This document shows, piece after piece, positions 11,223-23,119 of a stretch of DNA of 64,000 nt; position 1 is the stretch's first letter; every line of letters starts with the position of its first letter. The stretch is from Hirundichthys speculiger (taxonomy: Eukaryota; Chordata; Actinopteri; Beloniformes; Exocoetidae), in assembly GCA_018398805.1 (NCBI GenBank), contig JAGFBZ010000814.1, positions 4,734,001-4,798,000 of the forward strand, given 5' to 3'. The translations under genes and the position numbers were made by a program. Under the pieces are notes generated by a model. It made no database searches. It had not been told where the DNA came from and saw only the letters and a list, made by a program, of their open reading frames with translations.

Positions 11223-14200
11223 ATGTATCACAAAGAGAAGAGCATCCAGATAAAGAACAGCGCCTCAGCGCTGTATAACAACCTGAGCGTACTGCGCATC
11301 GCACCAAGGCGCCTCACCTATTTCACGGTGGTTCACGCCAATGTGGTCAACATGGTTAGCGCGTCCTGGGACGGTCTCAACTACTCCCATCGGCAGCTGC
11401 AGTCAAAGGAACCCAATGTCGCCACAAGCACGTCTCTCATTATGCAGGTAATGTCACGGGGGGAAAAAAATGTACATTCATTGTCTTCAGCTACCCATTT
11501 CATACAATTCTATGGAGTGAGGTATAAGATGAGGTAGAAAGAATCATTTCATTTTCTCCCTACACGTGTGTGCTAACAAACATTATATATGTGCATTTGC
11601 CAAAACCTTGAAAAACAAAACAAAACAATAATCATTTTACAGGCTGCTTTCTGTGTTCTGCCTTCTCGTGATTTGCTGGTAGTGACCTCCCAGAAGGGCA
11701 TCCAGGTGAGTCTCTACTGGTTTCTGATGTCACAGAATGTTGCTGCATTGCTTCTTTTGTATTTTTTGGTATATGTTGAATATATGTCACAGAATAACAA
11801 AATTATAAATATGTCTTAAATAAATGTCTTAGCAAAATTTTATTTTGATTATTGCATGAATTTGTAGATGTATGAATCAGATGGCTCTATCATGGTGTAC
11901 TGGCACGCATTGGATACACCTGAAGTACCTACAGGTAATCTTACTGAAAAAAACATTGGATTTGCTCTACATGTATGCACACATTTAAATGAAAACATGT
12001 TTTATTAGCATTATAACTTTGAACACATACAAATTGCACTTGATCTGTCCTCACAACCAAAATATACTCTAATTAAAAGCAAAATGAAGAATGTGGGAAC
12101 ACTACATGTAGTTTACAGACTTTTTTTTCTCATGCCCACCTACCTCATTTTCAATATTTGTAGTATCATTCAATGTATTTTTGAATGAATTAAAAAAAAT
12201 TAAAATGATATTTAGTCCTCAAAATTGATATGACAGCTCAGCTATGTTTACTGTATTATGTGCACCACGAAGGAATTGCATTGTGAGAATTTTTTGATGG
12301 CATAATTTCCAGTGGTTGTGTATTCTAAAATTGACCCAGAAATAGTAAGGCATTTAAAAAAACTTCTCTATGTTCATTGTAGCACATCTACTTAATTGCG
12401 TGTTTGTACATTTGCACATTTGTGTATGTCAGAAAAAGGTTTCATGTTTCATATTGTGTACTCACAGAGCTAATTTCTGCCCCAGCACAGGCAGTGTTTG
12501 CTCGAGGGATATCAGCAGTGTCTGAAAATTATATATGTGTAGGTAGGTACTGTGTCAGACATATTTTCTCTTGCTTATGATGAAATTGTATAGAACAATT
12601 GTCTTTTTTTCCCCAGGTGTTTCATCAGGTGCAGTTCTAGTGTTTGATGTCCCCAATAAAGGAAGTAACATTACACTATCTGAGGTCCTGGAGGAGCATA
12701 AGGAGTCTATTACTGACATGGCATCAGAGTGCTCTGGTAGCCAGGTATGATGTGTGTGATCTGCTAATATTGATAAAATATTACTTTATAAGTTATAATA
12801 TCTCTAAGGAAGTACAGAAATTCTATGAATTACATATTCCCTTACTCTGTTGTCGTCTCTGTTCCCTCAGGAGTGTATAGCCAACCTGGTCACTGCAGAT
12901 GATGGAGGCAGCCTGTGTATATGGAAGTCTGGGGAGGAATTTCAGCTCCTCAACAAGATCCCTGGTTTTGAGTAGGAAGTTTTTTTGTGTGTTTTAGTTT
13001 GTGTCATTTGTGTATAAAGTAAAACTGAACTCAATTAAAGTGATTTAGTAACAATAGATTAGTGTTTACAAGGTGACCTATCATTAACTTCTTTCTTAAT
13101 TCACTTTCCTTACTTTCGCTCTGCTTTTATACATTGTTATGCTTTCTATCTGTTATTGATAGTCTTTCCACTGTGCTTTGATTATTCATCATTTCCTGTG
13201 CTTCCATAATCTAATATCCATTATCTTTTTTCTTTTTTTCCTGGATGGCATTGATCCTTCATATTACTTCCTGCTCTTAGCATGAGTTGTTCATCTGTCA
13301 AGCTATGGAAAGGTACAGTGGTGGCCGGTTATGGGACAGGCCAGATCCGTCTCTTTGAAGCAGTGACAGGAATTCTGCATGCTGAGATCAATGCTCACGC
13401 TCGCTGGATATACTCACTGGACATTGCTCCCTTTTCTGGACTGGTGAGTGGTATAAACCAAACATACGGATAGAAATAATCTTCTTTGCTCACAGTTTGA
13501 TATGTTGGTATTCAGCATGTGAACAGTGCAAACATCTTAACAATATTAAGATGTGAAGGTCTATTAACCTTTTGCATTTTTCCATATTTCTGCTTCAAAA
13601 TATGCTAAAGGATCATAAAATTTTCAGTTAAATCCTAAATAATAGAAAATTAAACTAAAATATAAAAGATAAAGTAAAGAATATCATACCTTGGCATTTA
13701 TTTATTAATAATGGGAAATAAACCATTAACATTTAATTACTTAATTTTGCTTTGGGGATTAATTAGTTATTTTTCAGTTCAATTCAGTTCAACTCATTTA
13801 ATGTGAGTGGCAAATATATTTGAAACTCTTGGATAGGCAGTTTATTCAAGTTCTGTGTTTTCTGTCAGGGGTGTTGGCATTCAATATATTGGGAAAAAAA
13901 AAAAGGAAAACCATGTCCAGATAATTAGGCATCCAATTGGCAGTAAGATGCAAAGTATATAAATGGTGGAGATTCACTTCTGTCATCACCCAAAAATGCC
14001 TGACCAACAAAGTCCACTCAGAGGAATACATGTAATAGCCACAAAAGAGTCCATGCTCACTTCTAAGCAGTCAAGCCTTCTCTGACATTGGCTGATTTGA
14101 ATGCATGATCATCATTTCAGGAATGCTGAACAGCAAATGGACACTGTTGCTTGCCTGCAGTTTTGGGAACGATCATGTGGGAAAAAAAGCTTTTTTTGAA

Positions 14201-15052
14201 AGATGATGGGGAAATAGATGTTTGTGGTTTCAATGACAATCATTTCGTCTGTAAATAGGAAGATAATGTATTCTAGTGGTGTCAGTAGTGTCATAGTTTG
14301 GTCTGGTTTTACTGCATCTGGGAACAATGAGTCCTAGATTCTGCAATCAAATGAAAATGTTAAGACATCTGTCTCTGACTGAATTTAGAAAAAAAGTGGG
14401 CCAACCTGCAAGACAACAGATTTTTCTGCAACTATGAATGGCCAAAAAAGAATAAAGTTAACACTTTGGACTTTGGAAAAGTGGGCAATTAATTTAAGTT
14501 ATTTTTGTGTGTGTAAAATTCTGATGATGTTTTTGCATTTATGCAGAAATAAAGAAAAGTAATAATGGGTCAAAAAATTTGAAGCACCAATACATTTTGT
14601 AATCAAAAACAATTAGAATAATTACCATCTTTATAAAACTGCACTATGTTCAAATAATTATTAATTATTATGATGTTTTGGCATATTTTAACCTATCTAA
14701 AGCATTTGATAAGATACTATCTCCTTGTTTGGGTTAGCTCCTGTCTGCTGCTGAGGACTCTTTAGTCAGGGTGTGGCACCTCACCGTGACACCAGAGACC
14801 AATAGCGTGGAGGTAACCAATTACTCTGAGTACAAAGCTTGTTTTCTTAATATGTAAGAGTCTGTTTTTACACACTATCTTCCAAGACTCAGAATCTCTG
14901 TTTTTCTCACTTTCTCTTAGGTTGCTCATTTGCACAATGAGTGTGTGACGGATACACAAATTTGTGGTGCCAAGTTCTGTGATGGTGATGGTTTTGCCTT
15001 TGCTGTGACAGGGTATGACCTAAGTGAGATTATCCGTTATGTCCAGTCATAG
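11223..15052 (+). CDS. wdr54: wdr54 (WD repeat-containing protein 54), nine coding exons, complete
   Basis: The coding exons are 11223-11447, 11643-11705, 11868-11934, 12486-12542, 12617-12744, 12871-12971, 13281-13443, 14738-14812 and 14921-15052. They sum to 1,011 nt, or 336 residues plus TAG (human about 334). Segments matching human WDR54 include NNLSVLRIAPRRLTYFTVVH, QAVFARGIS, NLVTADDGGSLCIWKSGEEF, VAGYGTGQIRLFEAVTG, INAHARWIYSLDIA, LLSAAEDSLVRVWHL and the C-terminal FAVTGYDLSEIIR. Several blocks end in the W-[KH] pattern of WD blades, so a single beta-propeller is expected. WDR54 has been linked to EGF receptor/ERK signalling, but its core role is not settled. All introns are GT-AG and phases agree. 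Intron 7 (13444-14737) contains a mariner-like relic. The gene is transcribed divergently from the C2orf81 homologue. Confidence 0.96.
13850..14500 (+). mobile_element. Degenerate mariner-superfamily DNA transposon relic in wdr54 intron 7
   Basis: The plus strand around 14340-14480 resembles the C-terminal part of a Tc1/mariner transposase gene, with the recognisable order of a GGGCCAACC..CAAGACAAC block followed by AAAGAATAAAGTTAACACTTTGG. Frames are broken by many stops. The boundaries and family are uncertain; no intact inverted repeats were identified. Confidence 0.45.
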
Positions 15053-15308
15053 GTCTCTTGCTAAGGCTAAGTATATGAATGGGAATTTGTTATAAATTTT
15101 GATAGACTTGGTTTGTTGAACAAAACTATTTGGAGGGAATTACCTTATAACATTTCTGTTTATTCTACAGAAGCTAGAAGGAGAAACAATGTAAAGTCTG
15201 GTATTTAAAGTTTTTGTACATTTTTTTTGTGTACAAATTTATGTGGATGTAGCTTTGAAAAGCAATTTTGTCAGACATAATTTATTGTTTAGAAAAAAAA
15301 ACTGCACC

Positions 15309-15314
15309 AATAAA
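15309..15314 (+). terminator. Poly(A) signal AATAAA for wdr54
   Basis: This is the first AATAAA hexamer found downstream of the wdr54 stop (15050-15052), about 257 bp into the 3' UTR. Other A-rich stretches lie nearby, so the actual cleavage site is uncertain. Confidence 0.5.
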
Positions 15315-18289
15315 GATTTCCTAAGGATTGATGTCCTGACTCTACGCCTGCACTTCTCTAATGCACCAGTAGATGGGATTGTGAGCAAAGTTTCCTTAGG
15401 TCAGTGTTAATATAGCCCAAACAGAGTTTACTAAAGTGCAGGGTGGAGCTGTCTAAAAGATTTATGTACTGAATACAGGACACACTGGACCCTGTCTCTC
15501 ATATGAGCTTGTAAATACTGGCAGGACAAAGAGGGAGGACATTCTTTTTCTTTTCACTGTCATTTTTCACTTCTTAGATGAGAGTGTGCTCCATCTTTAT
15601 CCTTTCAACATCCCCTTTGTTGGAACTATTGTTTTTAAAGACCTTTGCTCATAGTAAATACAGTCAGCTCCTTGTGATTCAGAAATTACCCTGCACACCA
15701 ATGCAGGACAACACATCTTGAAGTTCAGTAAAGATAATATTGTTTTTAGGAAATTGAGATATGCTGAAATTTCCCTTACTGAAAACAATTCTTGCCAATA
15801 AAGCTGCATTGGTGTGGATTTGGTTGTGTTTATCACAGGTCATATGATCTTTTTTTGGTTCCCATCAGGCAACCAGGTATCATAATCCCATCTTATTGTG
15901 ACAAGATAGAAGAATCAGGTCAGCAAGGAATTGTATGCTGTTTGTCAGAATAAGGCTAAGCATGTATTACATCTTAGAGTTCTAGTCTTTTCTGGTTTGT
16001 TGTCAACACTAGTCACATAACATCAGCTGACAAGACTGTTTTGAACCCACACACAGCACATTATATAACTTAAAGTTGGTAGGTGCCAAATGACAGCCAT
16101 GCTAATGATTTGGTTATATCAAATGTCAAGTACAAAAAAATGAACTACAGTATTGTGGGTAAGCTTGCGCTCTGTGGTATCAGTCTTTTTGAGTACATCT
16201 GTTTATTTCGTACTTCCCAGCTGCCTGGTGGTCAACAACACTGGCTGGAGAAGGGCAGTGAAGAACTAAACTGTCAATATGAGGGCCCAAATGACATGGA
16301 CACTGAGATTACATAACTAACTGGGACAGTGCAGAGGGAGGATGAGGTTGCTTAAAAGTGATCCTTGAGTGAAGTATAAGACTAAGAGAATATAGACAGT
16401 CCAAAGCTGTGCAAAAGATCCTGTTAAGGGAAGAGCTGAGAGTGGAAAAGAAGACTTTAGTGTAAAATGTTCCAGGAAAAACAGAAACGTAAGCAATCAT
16501 TTATTTCTCATTATCTGTGTCAACAGTGTTGTGTGACTCTCTAGTTATGTTCACAGCCCCAGGGCCACTTATGTTTTGCATTGCCACAGCACTTGTCAAT
16601 AGTTGCCTTTTAGGTGTTAGAAGCAGCTGAGCACACAACACTGTGGATATCAGAACTCAACATAACTGCTCTTGGATGTGACTTGATGTGGACTGTGTAT
16701 GCTTGTGTAACAAGTAATATGCCTTACAGCAATATTATGCCCCAAAAAACAATTCATATTTTGAAAGATTTTATTGATGAAAGCGAGTAGACAAAAATAT
16801 ATTTTAAAAAATAAATAGAAAGAAACATTTTAATACAAATCAGATATCAGATTAACATTTTTTTCTCAGATAAGGCATCAACCTTTTTGTTCAGCTGTCC
16901 AGTCCTTCAGGTTCAGTTTGTTTAAGTCTCACATTCCTCTTATAAAAGTAAGCAACCAACACGACAAGTTTTTTCAGTGCACAGCCCAACTGGGGCATGG
17001 GTTTCAACCAAACCTGAAGCATTAAGTCCCATGCCTCAAAACAAGTTTGTCCTTCCAGACCAGTTAAGATCAGTTGGATTTGCATGTGTGGTAAAGACCT
17101 GTCTCTAAATATGTTTGTTTGTGTGTGCCTTCATTATTGTCATGGAGAAAGAGTAATTTATCCCTTGCCCATCCAGTCTTGTGGCATCTGTCCGGGCCTG
17201 TGTTGCTAAGCCTGCTGGGTTAGAGTCTCAGCAGGGGTTTGACGGGTCTAAGGCCTTTCCAGCTTGCCACAATAGACAGACCAGCAACTGGGAAACCATC
17301 TCCTGAAGGCATAGTGTATGAATAGGTCTTCCATTGCAAACATGTTAAAATGGGAAGGAGGTAAAAAGAAGTCAAAACTGTCATTGCTGACTGATAAACA
17401 CAAAACCAAAGAAAACCATGGATTGAAGCCTTTCACTTTATCAAAGAAGGAAATTATACATTTGTTTTTGGATTGTAAATTCATACTGTAGTACTCTATG
17501 AAGGTTTAAGGGAATTTAAGTCTTTGGAATCTCATCTGTTACCAAATAGAAGCACCTGATCAGTTCCCAAGGTATTCTGCTTCATGAAAGCAACCCCTCA
17601 GAAAGAGACATATTTTCATCAAGAACATCATTAAGCAAACTTTTAGCAGATTGTATGTCCTCTTCTGAGTTCATGACAAAGTAGTCAAAAAAAAAAAAGA
17701 GAAACTCAAGCACCTGAGACGGCCTAAACCCACAAAAGAACTGTGGCAAGTTCTCCAAGCCAGTAGTTTACCATACAAGTACCTTGAAAAAATATGTGTA
17801 CAGGTGCATTTGCCTTTCCTCTTGACTGTATTTATTTTGTATGGTTAACTTCTGGTGTTGAAAGTTCTTTTTTCCAGTAATATGCGCACTATTTATTTTC
17901 ATGACAAAAAAACTCAATTCAATTCAAATTCTGTTTTTCCTTTAATCAGATTTTACGGTAGTTAAAAAAACAAGGCCTCAAGAAAAACCCATAGCATATA
18001 AAAATTACCACAAAGCAGTAACAGTTCAAAGAAAATTCAGTACTACACATGCGCCAAAACCTGGGCCAAAACAAATAGAAAATAAGGAGAGCGCTTGAAA
18101 CCAGTCACACAATAGGCAATCGGCTTCGGACAACTCCCCTAAATACAATCCCATGAAACAAAGAAACAAAAACTGAAAACGGGACTGCTGGTGAGTTCCA
18201 GCCCAAGTGCTAAAAGGCTAAAAGCAAGCAGAAGCTGCATAGGTTTTGCTTTTGGTGAGGGCCCAGGACCCAGTTTGAAGAACCCTTTT
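15315..18289. other. Intergenic stretch, no gene recognised
   Basis: AT-rich sequence with short scattered open frames that have no splice-site support and no similarity I recognise. An A12 run lies near 17688-17699. The text around 17250-18240 has a repeat-like feel but no family was assigned. Confidence 0.5.
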
Positions 18290-18680
18290 CCCACTCTTAT
18301 TTTTCTACAATGTTCTTTCAGTTCATTGAATCTTTAGGCATTTCTCCATACAGTTTTCTTAATGTCCCACAATAGCATTTCAGTTGTTCTGAGGTCTGGA
18401 CACATTCTTTCCTTTTTGTTTTTGTTTTTTCCTTACCATGCATTCTGTTGTAGATTTGGTGGTGTGCTCGGGATGATTGTGCTGTTTCATGACCATATTG
18501 GCCAAATAACTCTCATATAGGCTCACATTTGACTGTAAAATACTTTGGTCCAGAACAGTTCATGGTGCGAGTGCCCTGATCCTGTGAGTACAAAACAAGC
18601 CCACATTATCACTCCTCCACCAATATGCCTGCCATTTGTTATGGCATGTTTGTACGGATATTCTATATTTTCTTTAAATT
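18290..18680 (-). mobile_element. Probable Tc1/mariner-like transposon relic, antisense
   Basis: The stretch contains the phrase order GGATGATTGTGCTGTTTCATGACC, CTCACATTTGACTGTAAAATA, CAGTTCATGG and ATCACTCCTCCACCA (seen here split over lines). It is typical of the antisense strand of a common fish mariner-like transposase gene. No open frame remains and the ends are not defined. The family assignment is from memory and is tentative. Confidence 0.4.
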
Positions 18681-18689
18681 AATTGAAAC

Positions 18690-20230
18690 TGGGTGATTGT
18701 TTGGCAAACCACCTACTTATTTCTATTGAAGCAGAAAGGGTTTACTTAGTGCTTTGCACACTGACTCTTTAGTTTGGCTGTGTTTTAGTTGAATAAACAA
18801 TGACATCGGTGTAAGATGATGTTTATCTGAAGTTGTAGTTACTTAATTGTAAGATCTGGTAAGGATCATGGGATTTTTTTATTAAGTCTTGTTTTGTAAC
18901 ACCTTAGAACTGAAAAAGGAGTGTACTTTCTATTTTACTTGACTCTATGCAACTCTGAGTATTGCAATTGTATTTTATTCACAAAATTCACAAAAAATTA
19001 GTGCCACAGAAAAGGTGTCATTGTGCATTAGCAACAAAAACTGTCACAGAGTGCTTCAAATAACTCAGACAAACTTCAAATAACTGATTGGTGACTCTGG
19101 AGACATTCAGCAGTTATGAAGAAAATCTTAACATTATTTGGAGTCATTTATTCTGTCCCTTTTCTTCTGTCCCATTTGTGAATAAATAGACCATTTTTTA
19201 GGAAAGGCAGGAGAAAAAAAGAAACTTAAATTTCATTACCAGATCCAGGCTTATGATTTGATAAATGTATTCAATATTACCTCCTGGAATGGAGACTGAT
19301 ACAATATTTAGAAGAGTGAAGAAATAAAGAGGTTACGTAGGTCCTTTGCAATCTAATTACAAATTAGATTTGCTGTAGTCTTGTAAACCTTGGAACAGTT
19401 ATAAAAGGATACATTTACTCATTTTAAAGTGACTATTTATTATGGTATGGACATGGACACATGGTCCTGTAACACATTTTTTAGAAATATCTTATGTAAT
19501 CAAAGACAGGTTGAACAGATTAAGTTAAAGAGGGAGTGTAAACCTCCTTTCATCTTGATGAATATCAAAACTGGAATGTTGAGTGACTGGAGTAGCTTGA
19601 TGAGTTAAAAAGTTGCAAACACAAGTGGCACAGTGGCAAAAATGGGAGGATCTAGTTAAAGAGAGGTAGATCTGTTTCTTGATCACACTGGATTACAGTT
19701 AATATGGAACATTATACATGCCTCTTATTGAGGGAAATGTCGAAATACTGTATTCATTTATAAAAGACTAGCATCCCAATTGTTCTCTGGTAATGAAGAG
19801 CATTTGATGGTCCATAAGTGGAAGAAAAATAGTGCTTATATGTTAAGAAAGAATTAACTCATTTTATTATATATTTTCCCTCAATTTTTGCCATGCTATC
19901 CCTTTGACAACAGAGTTTCTTTGAACATAACAAATACACTTACAAATAACATTCGGGATCTGTGATTTTCCTATGTCCTGGTCTTTCAGCATTATCAGAG
20001 ATTTACAGCTTGCTGCTATACAAATTTGAAGTAAAAAGATAGTTCTTATTCTGTAAGGAAACATAGTATGACTTTGGACTGCACTCTTGGAGTGTTGTAA
20101 CCTTGAAGTTGGATCAAAATGTTAAATGCAAGCAAACGTCTATGATATAACTCAGTGGTGGCCCCGCCATGGCACCACATGCAAATTTGCATGACTGATG
20201 ATACATAGTGACCAAATAAGGTTATGGTCC
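18690..20230. other. Intergenic stretch, nothing recognised
   Basis: AT-rich sequence with no supported exon, RNA gene or structured repeat. Short open frames are at chance level. Confidence 0.5.
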
Positions 20231-20235
20231 TTTGA

Positions 20236-20351
20236 AGGGGGGGGGGGGGGGGGGGGAGATCCTGGAGGATGTAGGTGGCATATTCTGTCCTGACTGAGGA
20301 CAGGGCAAAGGTAAGGTGACTCTCTCCAGCTTTTAATCATATTTGATTGAT

Positions 20352-20409
<58 letters not shown>
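20236..20409. repeat. Poly(G) tract and (AAT)n microsatellite
   Basis: A run of about 21 G bases at 20236-20256, then about 58 bp of AAT/ATA units at 20352-20409. The second abuts the low-coordinate (3') end of the antisense L2-like LINE fragment and may be its tail. Confidence 0.9.
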
Positions 20410-20760
20410 TAATACATTATTTAAAAGTGCCTTTCGAAGGATACATTACAGATAAATGAAAGATAGATAAAAACAATAAAATAAATGAAAACAACAAGGT
20501 GGAATACAAAATTAAAATGAGGGTCAGGTTATAGATTGAATGCTATTTTAAAACAGGTGAGTTTTTGAGTCTGGATTTAAACTGCGGTGGAGAGTCCATA
20601 CTGCAGATATCAGGTGGGAGTGAGTTGCAGAGCGACTGAAAGCTCTGCTCCCCCTGGTGCTTAAATCTGCAGAAGGCTCGCTCAGAGAGGTGGAGGGAGG
20701 AGGAGGACCCGAGGGAGTGGGAGGGGGTGACAATGCGAATCAAAACAGACAGATATGTGT

Positions 20761-20810
20761 GTTGTGTGTGTGTGTGTGTGTTGGGGGGGGGGGGGGGGGG
20801 GGGGGGGGGG
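20761..20810. repeat. (TG)n followed by poly(G)
   Basis: About 20 bp of TG followed by a run of about 28 G bases, within the L2-like LINE fragment. Long G runs are prone to sequencing error and can form G-quadruplexes. Confidence 0.95.
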
Positions 20811-21393
20811 AACTGTGGAGCTATCAATGGTGAGGGAAAAACTGTCAACTTTGGAGAAGGTGGCTTTGACGCAGATGAGAAAGAGTTCAGTCTTATTGTC
20901 ATTAAGTTTGAGGATTTGATTTCTGTGAAGAGGAGTTTGGTTTACTGGAAAGGTAGAGCTGGGTGAAACAGGAATACCACTATTATTATGAAGAGGAGGG
21001 CCCCAGGATGGAACCCTGAGGTGACCCTGAGGTGACAGGGGAGGACTGAGAGGTGAAGGATTTCAACTGAATGAACTGAGTGCAGCCGGTGAGGTAAGAG
21101 TGAAACCAGTAAAAAGGGGTATGAGTGATACCTGAAGAGGGGAGTCTATTGAGGATAATGGGGTGAGAGATGGTATCAAAGGCCGCACTCAGATCGAGGA
21201 GGATGAGGATGGAGATTAAACCAGAATCAGCAGCCACGAGGAGGTCGTTAGTGATTTTGATGAGAGCCTTTTCAGTCCTATGATGGGGACAGAAACTGGA
21301 CTGCAATTGTTCATACAGCTTGTTATTGGTGAGATGGCAGCGGAGCTGAGAAGCAAAGTTTTTTTTTCTGACATTTTGAATATGAAGGGAAGG

Positions 21394-21772
21394 TACGGAG
21401 CCCCTCTGGTGACATTTGATAAAAAAAATAATAATGCGTGGCCACGGGATAATAATGCAAGGCCACGAGATAATAACGCGTGGCCACGAGATATACTAGC
21501 CATTTCCAAGCAGAGATTGATTGTTGCTTGCTTGAGTCATACTTTAACCAACAAACATGGACACTTTTGACTTAATTTCATTTTATTTTAATATAGGAAT
21601 GAATTACAATGACATTCTTAAGGCACTTGCGGTTAGGCATGGAGTATTGCTTAGCAAGAGACACTTAATTTCGGCTGCTCAACGTATTAACTATCTCATG
21701 ACCACGCATTAATTATCTCGTGGCCAGGCATTATTTTTTTTTTTTATCAAATGTCACCAGAGGGGCTCCGTA
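21394..21772. mobile_element. Non-autonomous inverted-repeat DNA element (MITE-like) nested in the L2-like LINE
   Basis: The element starts TACGGAGCCCCTCTGGTGAC and ends with the reverse complement of the same sequence; the terminal match runs for about 55 bp and more weakly to about 95 bp. It is flanked by GGAAGG at 21388-21393 and 21773-21778, a likely 6-bp target duplication. The left arm holds three 21-bp tandem units (21428-21448, 21449-21469, 21470-21490) built on a GGCCACG core; the right arm holds two to three diverged inverted copies. There is no coding capacity. The LINE sequence reads through on both sides, so insertion came after the LINE. Superfamily not assigned. Confidence 0.8.
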
Positions 21773-22899
21773 GGAAGGTGTGAAATGTTATTGAAATCAT
21801 TTGGGTCTGGACCAGGTTTTTTCAGTATGGGGCTGACGGCTGCAGATTTGAAAAGAACAAGAACAATACTAGTGGACAGTGAGGAGTGGATGGCGGGTGA
21901 TATTAGGGGGAGCAGAGAGGGGAGGCTAGATTTGACCAGGACAGTAGGAAAGGGATCCAACTAGCAAGTAGATGGCTTGGACTTGGTGATGAAATAGGAG
22001 ATTACTGAAAGACGAGGGAGTTCAAAGGTAGAGAATGGTTGACAGGGTGGGAGAAATTCAGATGAGGGGAGGGGTGAGGTAGTGGAGCCGAGGTGCTGGT
22101 GGATTTTATTGACCTTATCATCAAGTCTGTTACTGGCTGCTGCGGAACTGGAAAACAGTAAAAATAAAGAAAAGCTAAAACAGACATGGAGAACGGTAAA
22201 AATCCGTGAACTTTACAGTTCAGGTAGCAACTCAGGTAGCAATATTAACAAGTCTGTCTAAAAAAAAAAATTCTTAGACAGCAACAAAACTTTTGCATCA
22301 TTCCTCCATGTTACATCAGATCTGCTCCATATGTTCACTGTCGTGCTATTCTCTTACTGGTTACTTCAGCGCGGCTCCATCTAGTGACACAGATGTGTAA
22401 TGACAACAGAAAGTCCAGTCCTCGATTATAAAACAAATTCAGTTCTGTGGCCCGATTTTTAATTTCGTATTTTTGATCCAAATCTAAAATTGAAATGTAA
22501 AAAAACAGGCATTTTTTTTCCCGTTTTTTTTTTTTTGTTAGATTAAAAAACAAAAAACATAATAAAATGTCACTTTTTAATTATTATTTTTTGGTTGACA
22601 ATTGAAAATGGAAAGAATAAATGATACACAGATTGTTAAAGTTACTGAACTTTAACATGGACATTTTCATATTACAGAAACAAGGTTATTTGTAACAACT
22701 GCCGAGTTGAACTCCTCGTTAAAGGTTTCTGCTGTTACCTCAGAAATTACCTGTTTTAATGTTCTGATTGTGCTGAGCCACAATCATTTTGTTGGATTTT
22801 GTTTGTAGACTTTTTTTTTTTTTTTTAATAAAAACATGATGGCATTAATGCCCTGGCAGTGGCAATAAGCTTTATTTTATTTTACATTTTTTAAGATGA

Positions 22900-23118
22900 G
22901 ATTTACACTAAATATGTATTACTGACAAGTGCTGATGTTAAAGTTGTTCGAACAACAAATGTTATGGCACTTTAGTTCATATGGCAGCAGAACATTTCAA
23001 TAAAAGTGACCTTTACACTACTTTTGAATTTATTATTTGATTTTGTGTATACAATGCGATTAATCGTGATTAATCAGGAAAATCGCGATTAAAAATTTTA
23101 ATCGTTGCCCATCCTTAA
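22900..23118. mobile_element. Probable hAT-like DNA transposon end (degenerate)
   Basis: The segment ending in GCGATTAATCGTGATTAATC..AAAATCGCGATTAAAA..TTGCCCATCC resembles the terminal part of a widespread non-autonomous hAT-type element of fish. The other end was not located; AT-rich sequence from about 22240 may belong to it. The assignment is from pattern memory. Confidence 0.45.
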
Positions 23119-23119
23119 C

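Larger units (their letters stand above)
20430..22160 (-). mobile_element. L2-like LINE fragment (reverse transcriptase), degenerate, interrupted
   Basis: Minus-strand frames at 20986-21306 encode reverse-transcriptase signatures: LLDLSAAFDTISH, WFHSYLTG and TSGSPQGSILGP. The frame at 21754-21960 encodes the upstream ILKKPGPDPNDF segment. The order fits an L2/jockey-type LINE read on the minus strand. The 20520-20980 part matches the commonly seen C-terminal/3' region of such fish elements. The copy carries frameshifts and stops, a TG/G simple repeat at 20761-20810, and a 379-bp insertion at 21394-21772. It is inactive. Confidence 0.8.
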
